Shown in pieces: positions 39,016 to 50,219 of a stretch of 64,000 bases of DNA. The notes beneath the pieces were generated by a model, which saw only the letters and a list, made by a program, of their open reading frames with translations, made no database searches and was not told the DNA's origin. Every line of letters starts with the position of its first letter. Within the stretch, counting starts at the first letter, position 1. Origin of the DNA: Blasia pusilla (lineage: Eukaryota > Marchantiophyta > Marchantiopsida > Blasiales); contig CM114273.1 of assembly GCA_050084515.1 (NCBI GenBank), positions 4,402,001 to 4,466,000 of the forward strand. Reading direction: 5' to 3'. The translations under genes and the position numbers were made by a program.

Positions 39016-39532
39016 GTTGCACAAAAATGAACAAGTCCTTCCTTAAGACAAACATGGACGGATAAGTCTAGACATGTCCACGGACATGGGTTCTAAGAGG
39101 TGGAACCCACACTTATAGTACATGATGGAAGGCAAGGCAAGGATAAGTGGAGCAATGAGGGAGGAAGGAGGAAGAAACCGGGGAGTATGGAACATGAGGC
39201 AAGTAAGGGGAATGAGAAAGAAGGGAAAGGTGGGGCCCATACGGACAAGTCCTTCCATAGAACGGACATGGACATGTCCATGGACTTATGTCCGTCCTAT
39301 GGAAAGACTTATCCATAAGGGCCCCACCTTTTCCTTCATGTTCCATACTCCCCGGTTTCTTCCTCCTTCCACCTCCACTCCCTCCTCCTCATTGCTCCTC
39401 TCATCCTTGTGTTGCCTTCCATCATGGACTGTAAGTGTGGGTTTCACCTCTTGGAACCCATGTTCATGGAGATGTCAAGACTTGTTTCTCCATATCCGTC
39501 CTAAGGAAGGACTTGTCCATTTTTGTGCAACC
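39016..39532. mobile_element. 517-bp foldback MITE
   Basis: The ends are inverted repeats starting GGTTGCACAAAAATG. The arms continue through AACAAGTCCTTCCTTA/TAAGGAAGGACTTGT, TGGGTTC-AAGAGGTG and its complement, GGAGGAAGAAACCGGGGAG and its complement, meeting at CATGTCCATGGAC near 39280. Almost the whole element folds on itself. It interrupts the methyltransferase domain: frames homologous to C5 methyltransferases resume on either side. A clean target duplication was not resolved; ATCATC occurs on both sides. It is non-coding and must be mobilised in trans. Confidence 0.85.
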
Positions 39533-40331
39533 ATCATCGTGCCGTTCTGCCTATGATCGACAACGTGGATCGAGAATAGAATTCACCAACCAATGGGAGG
39601 GGTGCTCCACTCTCACATATGCCCTCCACAAAACCTCATGTGGCATCAAGTTGGTCCATCAAAGATGTCGGAGATGTGCTTGTGAACCTATACTTGCCGT
39701 ATCTAACAACACTGGCTGGGCGATCCATGCGCACCTTATGTGCACTCATCACCACGCACGACCTCAAATCGCCCAAAATTTGCAAATCTCTAGAATGTAT
39801 GCTAGAGAACGGAATTGATGCTCCTGTAAGTGTCATATGATCCGCATCATCTCGCAAGAATACGTGGATCGAGAGTCAGCTAACGCGCTACCTTGTCCAA
39901 AGACTTGATTGGCCTTGATACGGCCAACCTGCAATGATCATATCTATGGTCCCTACCCGCTCCAAGTCCTACGCCCCCAACAATAAAATATCCCTTGGTA
40001 GGGAACTCTGGTAACCCAAGATGGCAAACACAGACAACAAGTTGGGGAATCAAAGGCATAATCGCACCACATCACCATGAAGTCCGCCGCAACATCATCA
40101 ACCTCAACATACAGGTATTACTGCACGTGCACTCCTTTGTGGAAAACAACAACTAAGCTGGTATTGATCCCTCCAAAGAGATCCAACACGCGAATACCCT
40201 CCTCTAGGATGCACCACACAATCGGAGTGGTGTCCAAAGGGATCATAGTATTACTCCTGGCTACCTCGAGTTCCTCTCACCCATCACGCTGTGGTACAAA
40301 TGCTTGGCTCCACGCCGTCTGCACATGCTCA

Positions 40332-40340
40332 TCGGCCAAG
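40332..40340. repeat. Left target-site duplication of MULE copy A
   Basis: TCGGCCAAG, repeated exactly at 48906-48914 immediately outside the other end of the element. Confidence 0.9.
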
Positions 40341-40743
40341 GAGGTGTGGTAAGAGGAGAGGAAGAGAGGAAGAGAGGAAGAGAGGAGAGAGGAAACTACC
40401 TTCAACCGAAATAGATACTTTTTTTTTAAGAGAGTTTCCGTTGGGTTGAAGAGAGGAAACTTTTTGTTTGAATTTTTTTGCACTTTTTTGTTCATATATT
40501 AAGCAGTCCCACAGTTTTTTTTCCTCTTCCATATTTTGGCAACCCCTCTGAGTCCGACGAGTTGCAAATTGCACAATATTTAGAAAACTGAAAAATCAGT
40601 GGAATCATAAGTGTGGAACCAATCACTTTTTCCTTCCAAGGTCTGGAAAAAATCTATCATTTGCCCCAGGCTGAATAGAGTTCACGCTCAAAGTGAAGGT
40701 TCAGGAAAAATAAAAGTACAATCTAAAACCTCATTTTGCATCC

Positions 40744-43700
40744 TCAAAGTGGTTTGTTTAAAATACTTCGCACTTTTTTTAGGGACAGAATTGGTTGGTG
40801 GATTCCTACTCCTACCTCCGACTCTCTTAAAACTACCAGCAACACATAGTACATGTGCTTATAAGGGAAATACCTTTTGCCACTTGTCTCTCTTTGGACA
40901 AAGTCATCACATGAACATGTGGGAAAGCAACATATGTGCACCACATACACCCCTGTGACACTTGAATTTACAGTGTTGTTCTTGACCCAATACATCCTTC
41001 CTATTCCATTGCCACTCAAGACATCTTTCGTGGCGATGATCTCCATTTTTGCCTCCCGAGCTGATGCAATTTGCTTTGCTCTCTCCACCATTGGCCTACA
41101 CATTCTGTTTCTCTTCACCCCATTTCTAGACTCAAATAGAAATAATGGATTGAGATCATCCACCTTCACCGGATACATGTTGACAACAATCTTGGGTTGA
41201 ATACGAAATGCGAAGGTCTCTGTAATGCAAACATGCTCCCAACTTCCCCCGTCTATGAGTCTGAAACCGGAACTTGTAAGATTATCCATTTCGTCTTGAG
41301 TGCAGTTCGTACCTGCGGCGATGGGCCAAATCGTGGGGGTATTCCCCGGAGCTCCAATGGCAGTCGGATAAGACTTCCGGAAAGCGCAAGATTCATTTGG
41401 GTAGAAGAAGTACTTCAATTGATCCCCGGTCCTCGTGAAACGATCAAAGGTTTTGAGTCCCCAAAACCCAGGCAATGGTCGTCCAGTTCTTATTTAGGAA
41501 AGTGCCGCATGCTCTTCTAATGCCATCAGATCCTGTCCTGTAGGTGGGTCCACGTCCTGGGTTGCTCCGAGATATATGCCACCGTTTTAGGTTGCAATCC
41601 ACCTCCATTACCGGAATCCCATATTGTTGAACCACCCCAGTGACAGGATGTTGCGAACTTCCAGCAACGGAGGGCTTTTGAAATAAAAAATTCACTGATT
41701 TTGGAGAAGTAACTCCATCACGGATTTGGGAGGGGTCCGGGGTCCCCAAATACCTGGGCGGCATAATTTCCTCATCCAAATCAATCACCGGATTCGTTCT
41801 CGATCTTTCGCCTCTTCACTGCTCAAGTCAAGATACTTATCTGGTCTCCACGAGTCTCGCTCGGATGCTCTACCACCATCTCAGTATGGGGACGTCTTGA
41901 AACCCGCCCACGAATATCCCCACCAATGTGTACGTCTTGCTCGAGTGGAGTTCCAGCTACGCACCGGTTGAAGGCTTCCACATACATTTTTTCATCACCA
42001 GATCTCAGCCACCCTGACATAGAGCTCGTAGATCGACGGCCCCTTTCCTTTTGTTATGCCTTTTGTGAGGAAGATATGGGATGGTGCAGACTGTAGCATT
42101 GCTCTTGCCTGGTCTTGTTGGCATGCCTCCACAAGTGAAATTCGTTGGCATGCTTGTGACAACCTCCAAGAGGAATGAACACTTTCTGCTCCACTTGTGT
42201 TGGGGCAGAGGGCATTTTCATGAACGTTCAATCCCTGCAACGACGGCAATGTTAGAAGGGAACGAAAATAACTCAGGAGTCAAAGAAATAAGCGACCTGT
42301 CGGAACCAGACGGGTTGCAGGCCCGAGGCATCCCATGAACGACTCTGCGACCCGTGGGATCCCGACGTGTTGTAACCTTAAACCCACCTACTGCAACCCG
42401 TCGGAACCAGACGGGTTGCAAGGCCGAGGCATCCCATGAACGACTCTGTGACCCCTCCGGTCCCGACGGGTTGCACACTCGGGTTGCACCAAAAATCTGG
42501 ATGCAACCCGTCGGTTTCCGTCGGGTTGCACACTCGGGCAACCCGTCGCATCCGACAGCTTGCTTGGTTTCTTCGGTTTGAAATCCCTATAGTTCCCACG
42601 CTTCTCACCCTTAGCTACAACTTTACAAACAATTCTCAGCGTGAGCTTGACAAGACAAAATAGTGAACTCACCTGCCGCATGAAGTTTCCCCATTGTCTC
42701 ATACGTACAGTCCACCAACTCAACCAAGAGCACAACTCTTTGTACTTCCCCTCAATCGCATGCTTCCTCCACCACCCATGAAGTTCTTCCTGGCATTCCA
42801 TAGCCTGCTTCAAGGTTTTGTTGTCCTTGCAGCGTTGGAGTAGAGTGACATGCTCTGTCCTCTTATTCTCCTTGATGCAAGATTTGGTGTACCAGGTCAC
42901 AGACTGTTGCCAATGGAAAGCATCCGACCTTTCCCTCTCTGGTTGAACCTCTCCACCCCAGAACACTTCCCGAATAGCAATCCACCCAGGTTGTGCATTG
43001 TCCGCCATGAACCCATAAATTTCCGGAGGTGGCATTTTGTTTTCCTTCACCACCTCCAATAAGAGTAACCATCACATCTTCAAACTGCCAACGTCTTCTG
43101 CCTTTACTTCACAGACAAATATAGTTTTGAGTCCCTTCTCCACATGGTCATAAACGTGACCACCCATAAATCAACCATCCGTTCAAAGACACTCAGAGCA
43201 AATATCAAAGCTTACCCAGCTCTGTAAAGATCTTCCCCTTCCTCATTCGATCTATAAGATCGAGGCCACTCGGACGGACTGTCGTTGATATTTTGAAGAC
43301 ATAGGCCCTGGATCCTCGCCTCCTTGGCCCATGAAGCGCCATCTCTGAATGAATGGAAATCTGGAGTTGGCCTTGATTGGCGATGGCATCCATTTCGGCC
43401 GTCTTTCCATCGAACTCGTGATTTGACGCAAAGCAAATTCGAAGCATTCAGGATCAGCGAGAAATGCGAGATTTTCCCAGAGTTGTTTCTCCTCAACCGC
43501 CGTGATCTTGCTCTGTCCAGGGATTCCAAGCAATTGCTCACAAATTTTTGATGCCGTTGTGAGCTTGATCACTCCGGGCTTTGAACCTGGAGAGTTTCTG
43601 TAGACCTCGGCTACTTTCTTCGCCACATCCTCCTTGATGTGTCTCTGAATTGCATCGGTCACAGGATGAGTGTGGGAGCCAACATGAACTGCCAGCCTTG

Positions 43701-44449
43701 TGTACTCTGACGTGGATCCCAAGTCGTGGACAATGAAAAATATGTATGCAGCACACGCTCCAACGTAGAAGAGCGATGCCTGACAATGAGGACATCGATG
43801 GCCTCCCGGCAATATGGTGGCACCGACCTCGTATGGAGTTTCTGCATTCTTGGGAGGGAATTGCGACGTATTGACTCGCCCGTTGCGCTCTAGATACGGG
43901 CATGCTGGACTTCTACACTCCAAGGCTCCCACGCATTGGCGGCGGGAGACAATCCAAGGACCATCTAGAATTGAAGCACTAGTCCGTTGAAGCCTGCACC
44001 ATCGATGACAATCAGACTTTCTGTCCATACCCTTCAGGCGTCCTCCATCTTTCTTTTGAGCAGGAGCAGCAAGTGGAGGCAACTCAAAAATGCAATTACC
44101 ATCGTATATGGGCGGCAGCTCATCGACAAGAATGTGCTTGAATATTTTCAAGGCCAGAGACGAAAGCAAACTATTGCCTGATACTGGCAAGAGGAACGAG
44201 TAGGCGGATAGAGGGCCCGGTTGGTGTCCGACAGATCCACTGAGGTTGATAACATCCGGAATCTCTTCAGGAAGAACATTGATATGAGCGTGTGAAGTTG
44301 GAGTCGAAGCCGGATCTGTAGAGCTTGGAGTTGCAAACGTAGAGCTCGGAGCACTAGGAAATTCTAGACCGTCTACTTAGGAAACAGACGAATTCAGGGG
44401 CACGCCGTAAACTCTGTATTGACCATTTGCTAGAGGTAGGAGATTCCAT
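40744..44449 (-). pseudogene. MULE transposase, copy A (broken)
   Basis: Homologous along its length to the copy B gene. Order from the start: N-terminal Cys-rich zinc finger ending SHTHP (44.15-43.6 kb), DDE core with MADNAQPGWIAIREVFWGG and SDAFHWQQSV (43.0-42.88 kb), KYKELCSWLSWW (about 42.74 kb), and a C-terminal SWIM finger (40.93-40.85 kb). Lesions: an extra base right after the start codon (near 44444) shifts the frame; an 11-bp deletion relative to copy B lies near 41487; the SWIM CxH cysteine is Tyr (YKHMYY). A donor CAG|GTGAG near 42670 opens an intron that carries palindromes. The intact protein would excise and insert the element. This copy is unlikely to act but retains long open pieces (42388-43059, 43252-44190, 40744-41475). 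Confidence 0.75.
42290..42555. repeat. Palindrome cluster in transposase intron, copy A
   Basis: About six copies of the element's palindrome (arms GCAACCCGTC / GACGGGTTGC) at about 42297, 42347, 42393, 42449, 42502 and 42537, spaced roughly 35-55 bp. They lie between exons of the transposase gene. Frames that appear open here encode only repeated fragments such as ATRRDPTG and are not protein-coding. Confidence 0.8.
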
Positions 44450-44970
44450 ACTTTACGGTCTGAGGTCAGTGGCTAGACCGTCTCACCTATTATGTCTTCC
44501 GCATCGTCCACCTAACATCTTTGGATACAAAGATGGTTCCAATTGGAGAAGAAATCGAATGCCAGAAAATTTTCATCCTTTGCTATGAAAGACTCACGAG
44601 CTTGGGGTAGAATGATTTCTGATTGAGGAAGGGCCGCCAGATGACTGCCACAAGTGAGCTTCACATAATTATCCATTCCCATAAATTTCGTACGGGAGGA
44701 GGGTGAGAATGAGAAAGAGAATGAGAATGAGATTGAGAATTTTTAATTTATAGTGAATAGGAAAATAGATACTCCTGACAGATTTTTACTGACAAGATGA
44801 ATTCGGTAGGTGACATTTTTCGACACAATGGATCAGTCATTTGCAACACATTCAATTCTGTTGCAATGTGTTACCGGATTTGGGAAGCAGAGACGTGGGT
44901 TGCGAAGCACACTTCATTTTGTTGGAACCCGTCGGAGTCCTGGTAACTCAAAAATTTCCACAAGCTAACC
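44450..44970. other. Transposase upstream/leader region, copy A
   Basis: Non-coding sequence upstream of the transposase start, shared with 55544-55930 in copy B. It includes a short GAGAATGAGAATGAGA simple repeat near 44700-44745 and leads into the palindrome array. The minus-strand promoter should lie here, but I could not assign a TATA box. Confidence 0.5.
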
Positions 44971-45525
44971 AAAGCCTGCAACCCGTCGGCTTCGGACGGG
45001 TTGCACGCTTCTACCAAACATGGTCGAAGCTGGCAACCCGTCGCTCTCCGACAAGTTGCTCGGATACCGCTCCTTCTTGCCCGAAGATGTCGGAGGCGTG
45101 CAAACCGTCTGTTCCCGATGAGTTCCGCGGGTGCCGCACCTACTTGCCCAAAGACGGCGAGGCGTGCAACCCGTCGCCCTCCAACGGGTTGCGCAAGGGC
45201 CTCGCCTTGTGGTGCTTACATGAAGTGTGCAACCTGTCGGACTCCGACAAGTTGCGCGGGAAGCCCGCGTTCTTAACCCTTGACGAGGGAAGCGTCCAAC
45301 CCAACGGTCTCCGACGGATTGCCTGGGTACGTCCCATTCCCGTCCCAAACACGGCGGAGGCGCGCAACATGTCGGTCTCGGACGGGTTGCGCGGGTACCT
45401 CGCGTTCTTGTCCTAAGACGACGGAGGCGCTCAACCCGTCGGTCTTCGACGGGTTGCTCGCGCACGTGGCGACGTACCCAGGACGGCGGAGGCGTGCAAC
45501 CTGTTGACTCGACGGTTGCCATTTT
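44970..45525. repeat. Promoter-proximal palindrome array, copy A (about 67-bp period)
   Basis: Palindromes begin at about 44978, 45033, 45100, 45166, 45229, 45296, 45364, 45431 and 45496, mostly 63-68 bp apart. The best unit has arms GCAACCCGTC and GACGGGTTGC around a 7-nt centre. Spacers are related to one another (TTCTTGCCC-AAGA-GGCGGAGGCG), so the whole unit is a minisatellite. It lies between the divergent transposase and cargo genes, just upstream of the cargo TATA box. Confidence 0.88.
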
Positions 45526-45603
45526 TCACCTCGGACAGAACCTCCGCACGCGTCGCCCGTCGAACAGACGACGGGACCCAACGGTCCCCAACGGCTAGAA
45601 AAG

Positions 45604-45611
45604 TATAAATA
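45604..45611 (+). promoter_or_regulatory. TATA box of cargo gene, copy A
   Basis: TATAAATA in the context AAAAGTATAAATAGGGCG, conserved at 57010 in copy B at the same distance downstream of the palindrome array. The cargo ATG is at 45886, about 280 bp further on. Confidence 0.7.
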
Positions 45612-45885
45612 GGGCGAAATCGTTCATTTCCGGTTTCTCATTTCGCGATCTCCATTCCTTACTCTCTCCAGGAAATGATCGATACCAAGGGGCGTTTCAC
45701 ACGGCGAGTCATCGCGAGTCGATACGAGGGAACAAGAGCGAGACGGTTCGACCGAACGAGCGAGGCAGTTCGACTAAACGATCGCGAGGCGATTCGAGCT
45801 ACCCATCAAGGCGACTCATCTTGACATCAAGAAAAGCGATCGATCAAGCGATTCATCGAGACATAGGTGGAGGCATTTCGGAAAA

Positions 45886-47854
45886 ATGACGAGGAAAAAA
45901 TCACAAGCCAACAAGTTTGGGAGCTTCACTCCAAAGTCCATTAGGACTCTGCGTCAAGATCTCCAGGGCCTCGTTCGCGAATGAAATTAGGCAGCAGAAA
46001 ATCGAGGAGCGGGAAAGGGAAGCGGAGATGCACAACCAGGAGCTTCTTGTAGGCGTGTTCAAGAGGCACTCGATAAAGCGTAACGCAGAGGTCGAGACGT
46101 CGCGGACCTTGAAGAAAAGGATCGCCGGCGATTTAAAAGAGAGAAAAAGAAGCGCCTGGACGCTGGCGTCGGTGAGAGAGAATTGGCTAAAGCGAGGAGG
46201 GAAAAAGCGATAGCCATTGACGATAGCCCTGCCCGTCCAACCGAAAGTGTTGAGATGCGGGAAATGTCCCCGGATGAAGTCCGGGGACACAATCAACATA
46301 GCGGAAACGCCAGAAGTTCAAATCACGGACGATGAGGTCATGAGGATCACCAGCGTGGAGATGGTGGACATTGCCGAAGAAGCCGGAGAGCGGTCATTCT
46401 CGTCTCCAAGCCCGGCGAAAGACATTGACCTCTATCGGATCGACGAGTTCCCAGTCGATTTGCCAGCTTCTGTCTCAGACAAGTTGGCTGGTCAAGAAAC
46501 CGACCCAATTTTTGAGCGGGTAAGAGAGGATCTTGGTTTTTTTGAATTACGTGAATTGCAATTCATTGGGAATTCAGTGTAGCTTATTGATCTTGTCCCG
46601 GTTCTGATAGGCGGTAAAGCAGATGGCACAGATGGAGGGCCACAACGCCTCGAGGATTCCACTCTGTCGATTGTAGACAATGGAATACGTCCGCAAAATT
46701 CAGTCCGACGAGGACATCGCGAAGCTTAAACAATCGGCGGCGACAGCATCCTACGTCGACAGCTTTCCTCCCTTCTATGTTCAGCCTTACGACGAGCATG
46801 GAACCCAAGCCCTCGTTACGGAGGAGGACTTGGATAAGCTCGAAACATTCTGGAGGATGAGAGACCAGGATTTCAGAAGGCAAGTAGAGGGCACGGAATT
46901 CAGCTCGATGAGGAATCTGTATTTCTTCATCTGGGATGGAAATCACAGGTTCATGGTGTGGACCAAGTTTGCAGAGGAGCGGCCCAACTCCTTGGAGGCA
47001 CATTTTTGCGTGAAGGTAGTGGTCCTTCATCCATTCCCTCATCACATGGCGACGGTGGAGATGGCAATGCATGCCATGAACACGTAAGTATCTTCTTGCT
47101 GCAAACCGTCGGACTCCGACAAGTTGTTTGGGTCGGCACTGTTGATGGGATGCTTTTTATTAAACGCAACTCGTCGGACTCGGCGAGTTGCTCGATTGAT
47201 GAATGGGTTATGTTTTTTTTTGCCGAAAGCAACTCGTCGGACTCGACGAGTTGCTCGACTCGACGCTTTTTCAGGATGTTTTCTGAAGAATGCAACTCGT
47301 CGGAGTCCGACGAGTTGTTCGACTGACCAAAGATTTAATACGTTTTTGGCCCAAAGCAAACCGTCGGAGTCCGACGGGTTGCTCGACTCGCCACCTTTTC
47401 AGGATGCTTTTTGAAGAATGCAACTCGTCGGACTCCGACGAGTTGTTCGACTGACCGCAGGTTTAGTATGTTTTTTGCCCAAAGCAACCCGTCGGAGTCC
47501 GACGGGTTGCTTGACTCGAAACTGTTTTTGGCCAAAATCAACTCGTCGGAGTCCGACGGGTTGCTATGTTCACGTTAGTATGTTCAATTGCACAACCCGT
47601 CGGAGTCCGACGGGTTGAAACCAGGCATTAGCAAATCTGAATGCAATCCGTCGGACTCCGACGGGTTGCATCATTTAGCTCGTTCCTAGAATCCGACCTT
47701 GAGCTGTGACGACCCATCGGAGTCCGACGGGTTGCAGGAACCCATGTAATTTTCTGACGGGTTGAGTTTGGATGTGCAGGATTGTATCGGAGGGGAATGT
47801 TACCCACCACTGGATCCAGGACTGCAATCGGGTGAAGAAAGTGCTTACGACGCA
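45886..47854 (+). pseudogene. MULE cargo gene, copy A: truncated ParB-like protein gene
   Basis: Exon 1 starts at 45886 (MTRKKSQAN) and encodes a charged coiled coil, broken by frameshifts near 45940 and in the 46040-46220 stretch. The frame resumes at about 46277 (MKSGDTINIA). Exon 2 holds the ParB/sulfiredoxin-like segment and is open from 46680 to 47083: FFIWDGNHRFMVW at about 46924-46962 and MATVEMAMHAMNT just before the donor CAC|GTAAGT. A TAG lies just upstream (about 46676), where copy B reads CGG. Intron 2 is 47084-47779 and is filled with palindromes. Exon 3 begins at 47780 but ends after about 25 codons at the deletion junction, so the linker and methyltransferase-like half are absent. 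Where copy B has TAG at 58178, this copy reads CAG. Confidence 0.75.
47101..47735. repeat. Intronic palindrome array, copy A (about 64-bp period)
   Basis: Eleven palindromes begin at about 47101, 47166, 47229, 47292, 47356, 47420, 47484, 47539, 47592, 47643 and 47709. The first seven are 63-65 bp apart, the later ones mostly 51-55 bp. The best are 27-mers, GCAACCCGTCGGA / TCCGACGGGTTGC around one base. Variants with ACTCG in the left arm usually carry the matching CGAGT in the right arm. The whole array lies inside intron 2 of the cargo gene. Confidence 0.92.
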
Positions 47855-47855
47855 G
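47854..47855. other. Internal deletion junction of copy A
   Basis: ACGACGCA is followed by GGTAATAAAGGACGAG. In copy B these two sequences end at 59195 and begin at 62810, so 3614 bp (59196-62809) are missing here. Essentially no microhomology is present. Confidence 0.88.
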
Positions 47856-48905
47856 GTAATAAAGGACGAGATTTTTTCAAACGATAATGGTGTTTGTAAA
47901 AGTTTGATGGAAAAAAATTTGGACTTATGGATTGTGTTCTTTTAGCTACTCAGAATTATAATTTTGCAACCCGTATGATTCTGACAGGTTGCAACTATAA
48001 GCTTTTTGCCTACTACAACTTTTTAACCATTTCCAGGCAAGCTGTCGGATTCCGACAAGTTGGATGCTTGAGTGATCGGACTCTTTCCCTGTGAGACCAA
48101 CCTCAGACGCATTGTGGCAGGCTTCTTAACTTTTGGCTCGTTCCCCTACATTCGTCAAACCAGTTGTAGGCTTTTTTTCTTGTCTAAGATGTGCAGGATT
48201 CCTACTACCTGTCAGATTGCCATTTCGAATTCCCAACCTGTTAGATTGTCGTGGGTGCAAGGTGGAAGAAAATCACTTCTAAAAATCTTTCCTTTCTTAT
48301 GGTGAGCTTTCTTACGGGTTAGGAGGGGTGCAGCTTCTCGGTTTCTCAGCTTTAGGATCTGAATGAAGGGACATCAATTCCTCTTTACTCCAGACAGCTA
48401 ACAATCTTTTGGTTCAATTATCCTCTCATGTGTTCACATTTCACAAAGTTGGTCTTGAGCAGACACCATTCATAACCAACAGAAAGTTGGTTATGGGGCA
48501 ATTCAGGGGAGGCCATGATGCAGGCAACAATCCCTGCAAAAAGAGAGGTAGGCATCCGGGTGGTCCTCCAACAAAAATACCCATGGGCACTGTTTTTTGT
48601 AGACCGAGACAGGCAATGTTAAGAAACTTAGGCTCACATGGAGAGTGATGGAAAAATGTTTGTAGTGGTCTTATGATGTCTACTTTTTTCGCCCTTCAGG
48701 AAAAGGAGGTTTTTTTAGGGCCAAATCTGGACCACTACCTACTCTCTTCTAAAGATTTCATGAATTTGAAAGCAAACAAAAATTTCAAATATGTCAAAAA
48801 ATTTTGAAGAGAGGAGGCGGATTTGGCCCTTTTTTTTTAAGAGACTCTTCTCTCTTCCTCTCTTCCTCTCCTCTCTTACTCTCTCTTGCCAGAATACCAG
48901 CCCCC
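47855..48905. other. 3' tail of MULE copy A
   Basis: Matches 62810-63830 in copy B. It includes isolated palindromes (about 47970 and 48040), a T-rich tract followed by AAGAGA, and the purine/pyrimidine-rich terminal region. No coding sequence is evident. The cargo transcript probably terminates here. Confidence 0.6.
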
Positions 48906-48914
48906 TCGGCCAAG
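48906..48914. repeat. Right target-site duplication of MULE copy A
   Basis: TCGGCCAAG, identical to 40332-40340. Confidence 0.9.
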
Positions 48915-49200
48915 TGTCGAAGCTCCTCACTCAAGCCCCACAATGGCACCCCTCCACCACGGAATGATGTGGCTACCATAACACTCCTCTCCCTAGAAGT
49001 GTCTGGCGCGGGTGTGTCCTTTGTATGGACATGCCCCTCAATCAAATGAGAAGGCCACATGATGGCGTTGCTGAATGCCGCTAAGGTCACCATCTCCCCT
49101 GGCCGTCGCTCAATCACTCCAACCATGAATCGAATGGTAATGAACAAATTCGTCCATCATCGGACTGCCATCTTGGTCTATAGGATGCTGACTCCTCCTA
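48915..49200 (-). pseudogene. Gypsy polyprotein segment between protease and methyltransferase
   Basis: An open stretch reads FMVGVIERRPGEMVTLAAF to GLSEELRHLAEG and runs into the MULE A insertion point. After removal of the MULE the frame continues at 40340 towards methyltransferase motif I. I do not recognise a domain in this piece; by position it precedes the catalytic domain. Confidence 0.5.
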
Positions 49201-49640
49201 CTAATCTAGGGAAAACCCCATCGAGTACAACACTGCTCTACCAACCAAGACATCGTAGGACTCTGCATCGGTCACGATTGGCTTGGCTTGCACCAGGGAC
49301 TCATCCGTAGGATGTCCTGGGTGAATCCTCATCACGACCTCTTGTCGAGTGAACTGTGTGATACTCGCTCCATCCAAGGATGTCTGTATCCTCAATGGAC
49401 AACGCTCCACATCGGCTCTCGTCAAGCTCAATCCTCTGAATGCCGCTTTCCCCAACATGAGGGGTTGCGCTCCCGAATCCAACACGACACGCTGCGGACT
49501 AAAATCTCTATCTCCTAGACTCACCAACTAGAAGACTTCTCCCTGGTTATCTAGCAACACAATACCATGAGGAGCCATAGCATGCTCTATCGCGGGTCTA
49601 GCAGGCATCTCCGCCATCCTAGCAGCCGCAACCTACCATG
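49200..49640 (-). pseudogene. Ty3/gypsy aspartic protease
   Basis: A 109-codon open segment (49201-49527) contains VVLDSGAQPLMLGKAAF with the catalytic D-S-G, and later ESYDVLVGRAVLYSMG, typical of the C-terminal half of retropepsin-like proteases. It retains the catalytic Asp but is separated from Gag by stops. Its substrate would be the Gag-Pol polyprotein. Confidence 0.75.
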
Positions 49641-50219
49641 AATCTGAGGTGGATGGCCCGAGCATTGGCTCCAAGGGCAAGTCCATCACCTCCTCTGCAA
49701 TCACCTCTGAACGTGATGCAAGAACTCCATCTCCACGCTCACATAATGTAGCGGCCAGCCAGAAAACCTCGGCAGGCATACCTCCCAATGTCATAACATC
49801 GAAAGCAGAAAAAAACGGAGCACGATACACCATGGTGGCCGTCCCCAACATGGTACTCAACACATACTCCTCCCGAGCATCAGCAATAGGAGTAGTCGCA
49901 CTCGCTTCTCCCATCGCCCTCCGTGCCTACACACCAACACCATCAACTCTCCGGGAACTTTGATCAGGACCCATCAGTGGGATCCTCATCGTCTCGGACG
50001 ATATGAAAGATTGAGGAAGCCTGGTCTGTTTCCTGGCTTCTCCCCTCAGTGGATCCAACTCCGTGGCGGCTCCACGTGTAACAACAGCGGCTCCTCCAAG
50101 TGGACAGTCGCGCACAACCAGCCAAGATCCTCCATATCTCCGGCTACTCCATAAGACGTCAATGCCACAGCTCCAACATCAGGCAGTCTCAATGCCATAG
50201 CGGCAATCTGTTGCTGTAG
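49640..50219 (-). pseudogene. Gypsy gag-protease linker
   Basis: Minus-strand coding-like fragments (49633-49914) with frameshifts, containing MTLGGMPAEVFWLAATLCER. No domain was recognised. They lie between the zinc knuckles and the protease of the same element. Confidence 0.45.

Larger units (their letters stand above)
38700..40340 (-). pseudogene. Cytosine-C5 DNA methyltransferase domain inside the gypsy polyprotein
   Basis: Reading right to left: motif I, GIRVLDLFGGINTSLVVV with YLYVEVDD after it (about 40200-40100); motif IV, IDMIIAGWPYQGQSSLW (39945-39905), where the catalytic Pro-Cys is Pro-Tyr; LADSRSTYSCEMMRI just downstream; a motif VIII-like AHLRHL*WTN (about 39700); target-recognition/motif IX, PTLVSFPASCAFK (about 38955) and ERAMGFSTGVT (38843-38810); motif X, RGHVLG*AMNLNF (about 38785-38745). 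The motifs are in canonical order, as in DNMT1/chromomethylase-type rather than DRM-type enzymes. The domain sits between protease and reverse transcriptase of one element. The catalytic Cys is lost, several stops are present, and a foldback MITE splits it at 39016-39532. The intact family would methylate cytosine at C5. Confidence 0.82.
40341..48905. mobile_element. Mutator-like transposon (MULE), copy A, 8565 bp
   Basis: Bounded by perfect 9-bp direct repeats TCGGCCAAG. The left end reads GAGGTGTGGTAAGAGG and the right end, complemented, GGGGGCTGGTATTCTGG. The short inverted termini are followed on both sides by purine-rich GAGGAAGAGA tracts. It contains a minus-strand transposase gene, a palindrome-rich divergent promoter region, and a truncated plus-strand cargo gene. 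It differs from copy B mainly by a 3.6-kb internal deletion (junction at 47854/47855). It inserted in the methyltransferase region of the minus-strand gypsy element, whose sequence continues at 48915. Confidence 0.88.

Noticed and set aside
40341-40400. Purine-rich GAGGAAGAGAGG tract considered as an independent microsatellite
   Set aside because: It occurs at all four MULE ends in inverted orientation, so it is part of the transposon termini.
42218-42608. Open frames on both strands rich in ATRRSPTGC-like peptides (also at 45.0-45.6, 47.1-47.8 and 56.1-57.0 kb)
   Set aside because: They are translations of the palindrome arrays; symmetry keeps several frames open. They fall in introns and promoter regions.
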